In this document: positions 60,257 to 64,000 of the stretch, one piece after another
How positions within the stretch are numbered: position 1 is the first letter of the stretch
How the letters are laid out: every line of letters starts with the position of its first letter
Source of the DNA: Bacteroidales bacterium
GTDB lineage: Bacteria; Bacteroidota; Bacteroidia; Bacteroidales; VadinHA17
DNA: 64,000 nucleotides
Reading direction: 5' to 3'
NCBI GenBank assembly: GCA_029210565.1
Contig: JARGFQ010000002.1
Location: 283,936-347,935, forward strand
The notes under the pieces: generated by a model
Told to the model about the DNA's origin: nothing
Database searches by the model: none
Seen by the model: only the letters and a program-made list of their open reading frames with translations
Made by a program: the position numbers and the translations under genes

Positions 60257-60811
60257 ATGGAAACGGGTAAACTCATAAAGGAATTAAGGCTTAAGAAGGG
60301 TATGACCCAGGAGGAGCTTACTGACAAAACTGAAGTCAGTGCAAGGACAATACAGCGGATCGAGAACGGGGAGGTGGATCCTCGGGCTTATACCCTTCAG
60401 ATGATTGCCAGGGCTCTGGAAGTCGATTATTCCCTCTTTACAGAGCATAAACCGGATGAAGAGCAGGAAATACAGCAGGCTAATGCCAGAACCTGGTTGA
60501 GACTTCTGCACTTCAGCGGTATCATCCCCCTTATCTTCCCTACTGTCCTGATATGGCATCAGAAAAAGGATAAGGTAAAAGGTATTTCTGTTCACTACCG
60601 TGATGTTATCAGCTTTCAACTAATGGTCTGGGTTGGCATCCTTGCCGGGTTATGGATTTATTGGAGGGCACATGTGCCAATCCCACTGATTATGGTATTC
60701 CTGGTAAATGCTGTCATTTCAATAGTGAATACTGTCAGAGTCGTTTCCGGAGAACCTTACAGGCATGTCTCCTTCTTTAGATCGGGAAAGAAGGGTGAAA
60801 AGGCCGGTTAA
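60257..60811 (+). CDS. XRE-family regulator with membrane domain
   Basis: The 184-residue protein begins METGKLIKELRLKKGMTQEELTDKTEVSARTIQRIENGEVDPRAYTLQMIARALEVD, a classical XRE/Cro helix-turn-helix (about residues 5-60). The C-terminal half has three to four hydrophobic helices, with LIFPTVLIW, MVWVGILAGLWIYW and IPLIMVFLVNAVISIVNTVRVVSG, and is related to the DUF4870-like four-helix module. So it is a DNA-binding protein tied to the membrane, perhaps acting by titration or by sensing lipid state. No partner gene is adjacent. Targets are unknown. Confidence 0.82.
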   Translation: METGKLIKELRLKKGMTQEELTDKTEVSARTIQRIENGEVDPRAYTLQMIARALEVDYSLFTEHKPDEEQEIQQANARTWLRLLHFSGIIPLIFPTVLIWHQKKDKVKGISVHYRDVISFQLMVWVGILAGLWIYWRAHVPIPLIMVFLVNAVISIVNTVRVVSGEPYRHVSFFRSGKKGEKAG

Positions 60812-60948
60812 TTACCATCTGCCCTGCAAAATGACCTGCATTATGGCTTAATCTTCCCTGGCACCTGAGCCGAAACGTTACGGAGCGATGCTGTAAGGTT
60901 CAGTCCCATGTCACACATGGCACTGCCCTGACTGATTTTATTTCTCCG

Positions 60949-61734
60949 TCAGAACGAGAGAGCCAGGGACAGATTCAGCAGTTTAACGGGTATCTTGCCG
61001 GTGAGCGTTGTTGATTCCACGAGGGGGATATTAATGTATGTGACATCCATCGTTGGCCTCGTAAAATACAATTCGGCTGACAATTCTGCTATCAGGTACT
61101 TGACGGCTATTCCCCCGGCATGTGACATCATGAAGACCGGAGAGTCATCTGAGGAGGCGGCAGTGCCGGCAAGACGAAAATCGGTGCCGCTTACCACCTC
61201 AAAGTCGAGCGGGATGATAAGCCCCGGCCTGTAGTAGATGCCGATGGACAGGTTCTCAACAGGATTGATGCCCAACCCATAGCGCTGGCCGATGTCAATG
61301 ACCCTGAATGGTTTGGTATAAAGAGCCCTGTCTTCGAAAGCCTCTCCCAGTTTGCTCCAGTTCAGGGCTGTCTGCCAGTATGCCGCCAGGATCGGATAGT
61401 AGTAGAAGCCAAGCATATTCTCCTCATTAGCTGAGCCTGCCAGGTTCAGTCCTATGCCGGCCTCAATGTTGAATCCGGGTCCTGCTCCGATGGTACCGTT
61501 GCTGACTGGCATCCCGCTCCAGTCTGCAGGTATCGGACCGGTTATTTCAGGTGCCACCCCGGTATTTGACACTGGAAGTGCGATACCGCCCCTGATAAAA
61601 AAGCCTGTCCACTGAGTTGTGGCGTCTGATGACGGCTGGTTTGCGGGTCCGCTTCCTACCATTTGTGCCGACAGGTTTATTGCGGTTACTATCAGTACCG
61701 CTGATAATGCAAGTTTCAGTATATATGATTTCAT
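60949..61734 (-). CDS. outer-membrane beta-barrel protein
   Basis: The 261-residue protein has a signal peptide (about 1-23, ending LSAQ). Repeated amphipathic strands (GFFIRGGIALPVS, GPGFNIEAGIGLNLAG, NLSIGIYYRPGLIIPLDFEVV, GGIAVKYLIAELSAELYFTRP) and a final NLSLALSF, ending in Phe, are the marks of a small porin-like barrel. It follows the PD40 lipoprotein gene by 7 bp on the same strand and is presumably cotranscribed. Function not known. Confidence 0.75.
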   Translation of the reverse strand: MKSYILKLALSAVLIVTAINLSAQMVGSGPANQPSSDATTQWTGFFIRGGIALPVSNTGVAPEITGPIPADWSGMPVSNGTIGAGPGFNIEAGIGLNLAGSANEENMLGFYYYPILAAYWQTALNWSKLGEAFEDRALYTKPFRVIDIGQRYGLGINPVENLSIGIYYRPGLIIPLDFEVVSGTDFRLAGTAASSDDSPVFMMSHAGGIAVKYLIAELSAELYFTRPTMDVTYINIPLVESTTLTGKIPVKLLNLSLALSF

Positions 61735-61741
61735 GTCTTGA

Positions 61742-62767
61742 TTAATTGATTAGGCCTATACTCCAGATATTGTATGATCCTTTTGGTGTTCCTCTCTGGG
61801 AAATGAAATAGATCGATTTTGCATCGGGCGCCCAGGCGGGGGAGGCATCCGTGCCGGGGTGAAAGGTTATCTGTTTAAAGTTTGTACCGTCAATATCAAC
61901 CTGAAAGATGTCAAGGTTCGCCTCCTTACCGCTGCTGTTGGCTCCGGTGCATAGCAGGCTCATTCCGTCCGGGGATATTTTCGGAGTAGAGAATCCGCGT
62001 TCATTGTCCCTCAGGATAAGCGTCTCCTGGCCTGACTTGAGGTCAAGCATCCAGATCTCACCGTTGCCTGTTGTGGGATTGGATTTGGTGAAGAGCAATT
62101 TTTCACCGGGCACGAACTCCGGAGAGGACCCTTCGATATACTGTGTTGTCACTGATGTGTTCCTGTCCATTGACCATATTGAGAATGACCACACTGTAAC
62201 AGGTGTGGCACCGACTGTTGTCGTTGAAGGGATGCCCCTGGTGTAGAAGATACGCTGGCCGTCTGACGAGAAAACAGGGGTGGTTGCGATGCCCGACTGT
62301 GATTCGGTAAGATGTTGAATGGCACTTCCTTCGTTGGTGTTGATGACGCATATGTTAGACTTCGTTTGTCCCGGGAAGGTGCCGCTGAAGGTGATGGAAT
62401 TGCCGTCGGGGGAGAAGCCGGGACCCGAGGCTGAGATACCAAAGGTGCGCTGAATCGAGCTACGTCCGCCTGCCGTTGCCCTGACATATACATTCCCCAC
62501 CTCCGCTCCGGGTGTGGCAGCGACATAGACAATTTTCTGTCCGTCATCGGATATATCAAAGACTGATCCGGTGTGCCATTGGAGCTTACCGTTAGTGGTT
62601 GAGACGCGCGGGCCCCAGACAGTTTGCTCTTCGGAAGTGATCTGCCGGAACTGGTAGCCTCCTTCCTGGGCGACACTTATCTGGGAGTAGTCTATTTTCT
62701 GTGTTGTTGCGCACGATACTGCCATCAGGGCGGTAATGAGTGCGGGAATGAATATTGTTTTTCTCAT
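61742..62767 (-). CDS. TolB-like PD40 propeller lipoprotein
   Basis: The 341-residue protein has a lipoprotein signal (MRKTIFIPALITALMAVSC, Cys at 19). The remainder is a six-bladed PD40/TolB propeller (DISDDGQKIVYVAAT, FSPDGNSITFSG, FSSDGQRIFYTR, ISPDGMSLLCTG, WAPDAKSIYFIS). No extra N-terminal TolB domain is present, so it is not the Tol-Pal component itself. It may present a binding site to the barrel protein encoded downstream. First gene of a two-gene operon. Confidence 0.85.
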   Translation of the reverse strand: MRKTIFIPALITALMAVSCATTQKIDYSQISVAQEGGYQFRQITSEEQTVWGPRVSTTNGKLQWHTGSVFDISDDGQKIVYVAATPGAEVGNVYVRATAGGRSSIQRTFGISASGPGFSPDGNSITFSGTFPGQTKSNICVINTNEGSAIQHLTESQSGIATTPVFSSDGQRIFYTRGIPSTTTVGATPVTVWSFSIWSMDRNTSVTTQYIEGSSPEFVPGEKLLFTKSNPTTGNGEIWMLDLKSGQETLILRDNERGFSTPKISPDGMSLLCTGANSSGKEANLDIFQVDIDGTNFKQITFHPGTDASPAWAPDAKSIYFISQRGTPKGSYNIWSIGLIN

Positions 62768-62901
62768 AGGTAAATAAAAACTTTATAAAATTACTGAAAA
62801 TTCATTTTCTTATTATCAGTTTACGTATTTATTAAGTGCTCTGTTACAGTTTTTTTGACGAGTGTGACCGGCTTGTCCGCCAACGGAGGGTTTACAGGAG
62901 G

Positions 62902-63723
62902 CTACATAGTGTCAGCCTGCTTATTATAGTAGTTTGTGCTTTCGAATATCTTGTCGGCGTTGGCAGCAATAAAGCCCGGGTACTGCGTACCGTCGGGCCA
63001 GGTATACCGAAGGGTAAACTCATAGAAGCACGAGGGGATCTCATATACTCCGTCGGTAAATTCAACAGGCTGTATCTCAGCCATGGTTGCAGACTGCTCC
63101 AGCAACTCCTCAGGTGTTCCGTAGATCTCCCCGCCGACAGTGGTCATCAGGTAACCGTTTCCTTTAATAAATTCATTGACATCCTGCAAAGTCGGGAAGT
63201 TCTTCAGCTCATTGATCTTAACGGCAAAATGGTTAGCCCGGAAACCGTATCCAAGCAGCTATGCTGCATATTCCGATTCTTCACGCAGTTTGTTATAGGT
63301 GGCAAATGGAATCTTACCCCAGATGCTGCCTCCGTAAACCAGGTCCGGATCAGTATAAATGCTGTCAACCAGGCTGTTCAGGTATCCGCGGACGGTTGTC
63401 TTGAGGTAATCACTAAACTGATCCGTCAGCAACTCACTGATGAAAACCTTGGGGGCCTGTGGGGCACTTTTATGCTCAATATGCTGTCCTCTCAGCTTTT
63501 TGGCCCTGAATTCATAGTTCCCCCGCGCCTCATAACCGTTTTCGGTAAATACCCGTGCAATCACATCAATATTCATTCTGGGGTCGTCGAATGTCTGCAG
63601 GGCAATATGGTCGTGAACAACCCTCTCGCCGCGGGCTGTAAAAAGATCATAGATCCGTTTTGCATTGGGGTTTTCATTGGAATAGCGATGCCAGAACCGC
63701 TCAAATATCATTTCTGTTTCCAT
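62902..63723 (-). pseudogene. DUF1338 (2-oxoadipate dioxygenase/decarboxylase-like) gene with an amber codon
   Basis: The frame from ATG 63723 to stop 62902 would code for 273 residues but has an internal TAG at 63259-63261. Both sides are plainly one DUF1338 protein in the same frame: METEMIFERFWHRYSNENPNAKRIYDLF, ARGERVVHDHIALQTFD (a metal-site His) and EESEYAA before the stop, then LLGYGFRANHFAVKINEL and CFYEFTLRYTWPDGTQYPGFIAANADKIFESTNY after it. Relatives usually have Trp (TGG) at the broken codon. Family enzymes convert 2-oxoadipate to 2-hydroxyglutarate using Fe(II). It is either a recent pseudogene or a base-call error. Confidence 0.88.
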
Positions 63724-63752
63724 ATCTCAAAGTTCTTTTCCAACCAATAACG

Positions 63753-63760
63753 CAAATCTA
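63753..63760 (-). promoter_or_regulatory. -7 box for the DUF1338 gene (TAGATTTG)
   Basis: The minus strand reads TAGATTTG, matching TAnnTTTG, 30 bp before the ATG at 63723. Confidence 0.4.
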
Positions 63761-63812
63761 AATCAATAACGGGTAACTGGATGTAAACCATGATTAATAT
63801 CTTGTTGTGGCA

Positions 63813-64000
63813 GGGTCGTGATCTTGAGCAGGGGGGTGATCAAAAGAAAAAGGCCTGTCAGTTGTTTCACTCAACTCAGACAATCCATGGCGAACAAGAT
63901 TACTCCCCCGACACCTCTGGTATCGGGGTCGTGATCTTGAGCAGGTGGGTGATCAAAAGAAAAAGGCCTGTCAGTTGTTTCACTCAACTCAGACAATCCA
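63813..64000 (+). repeat. 113-bp tandem repeat at the right edge
   Basis: The sequence starting GGGTCGTGATCTTGAGCA at 63813 recurs at 63926 with a single change in the 75 bases available (63832 G, T in the second copy), and then the window ends. Each unit holds TGATCAAAAGAAAAAGGCCT and an imperfect hairpin (TGTCAGTTG...CAACTCAGACA), and the first unit also contains CCCCCGACACC...TATCGGGG. No gene was seen. The array may continue outside the window. Confidence 0.85.

Noticed and set aside
62836..63750. 304-codon open frame on the plus strand
   Set aside because: It lies antisense to the DUF1338 gene, whose minus-strand protein is clearly homologous to a family. The plus-strand protein has no family features.
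63813..64000. CRISPR array at the right edge
   Set aside because: The repeated unit is 113 bp and almost wholly identical, so there are no short repeats separated by variable spacers.

Overview
This window is chromosomal DNA from a member of the Bacteroidota, most likely Bacteroidales or a near relative. The evidence is the repeated promoter element TAnnTTTG ahead of many genes, the scarcity of strong ribosome binding sites, many lipoproteins and outer-membrane proteins, and families typical of the phylum: GWxTD protein, M64 peptidase, flotillin-like FloA, hybrid sensor kinases ending in an AraC domain, and N-terminal AraC/TPR regulators. No rRNA genes or CRISPR arrays were seen. The species cannot be named from the sequence.

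Left part (1-21 kb): a cut-off Yip1-like membrane protein, tRNA modification enzyme MiaA, the remnant of a MutS-like ATPase gene, a PnuC-type vitamin transporter, two unlinked DUF4143-type ATPases, a lactonase-like lipoprotein, an S9 peptidase, a large protease/propeller/barrel surface protein, two regulators carrying AraC domains, a beta-helix lipoprotein and a sodium:solute symporter.

Middle (21-42.7 kb): the minus-strand pair bcp-recA diverges from a SPOR/TPR protein-clpS-nfeD-floA operon. Then come an M64 peptidase, a MscS channel with a transaldolase, a tightly packed minus-strand operon (ABC-F, acyl-ACP thioesterase, GWxTD lipoprotein, RlmB), a lipase-like lipoprotein with RlmD, tRNA-Ser(GCU), and a cell-envelope cluster. 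That cluster holds a helical lipoprotein, two L,D-transpeptidases and an unknown membrane protein.

Island (42,773-51,335): an 8.5-kb integrative element sits in the 3' half of tRNA-Lys(CUU), bounded by a perfect 48-bp direct repeat. It carries a tyrosine recombinase, an excisionase-like protein, a VRR-NUC nuclease, several unknown proteins, a palindrome-rich control or origin-like region, and a visibly A+T-rich restriction-modification operon (XRE regulator, N4C/N6A-type methyltransferase, PD-(D/E)XK endonuclease). The regulator start is preceded by a perfect palindrome overlapping a promoter. No relaxase or conjugation gene is present. The hairpin that presumably terminated tRNA-Lys now lies just outside the right-hand repeat.

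Right part (51.5-64 kb): an unknown lipoprotein, a creatininase-family protein, an aldo/keto reductase, a GH5 enzyme, a RibD-type reductase, an exported superoxide dismutase, a zinc peptidase, a phosphofructokinase, a membrane XRE protein, an outer-membrane protein with a PD40 lipoprotein, a DUF1338 gene broken by one amber codon, and a 113-bp repeat running off the edge. Intergenic regions carry several families of short degenerate repeats, one of which also appears in frame inside a coding sequence.
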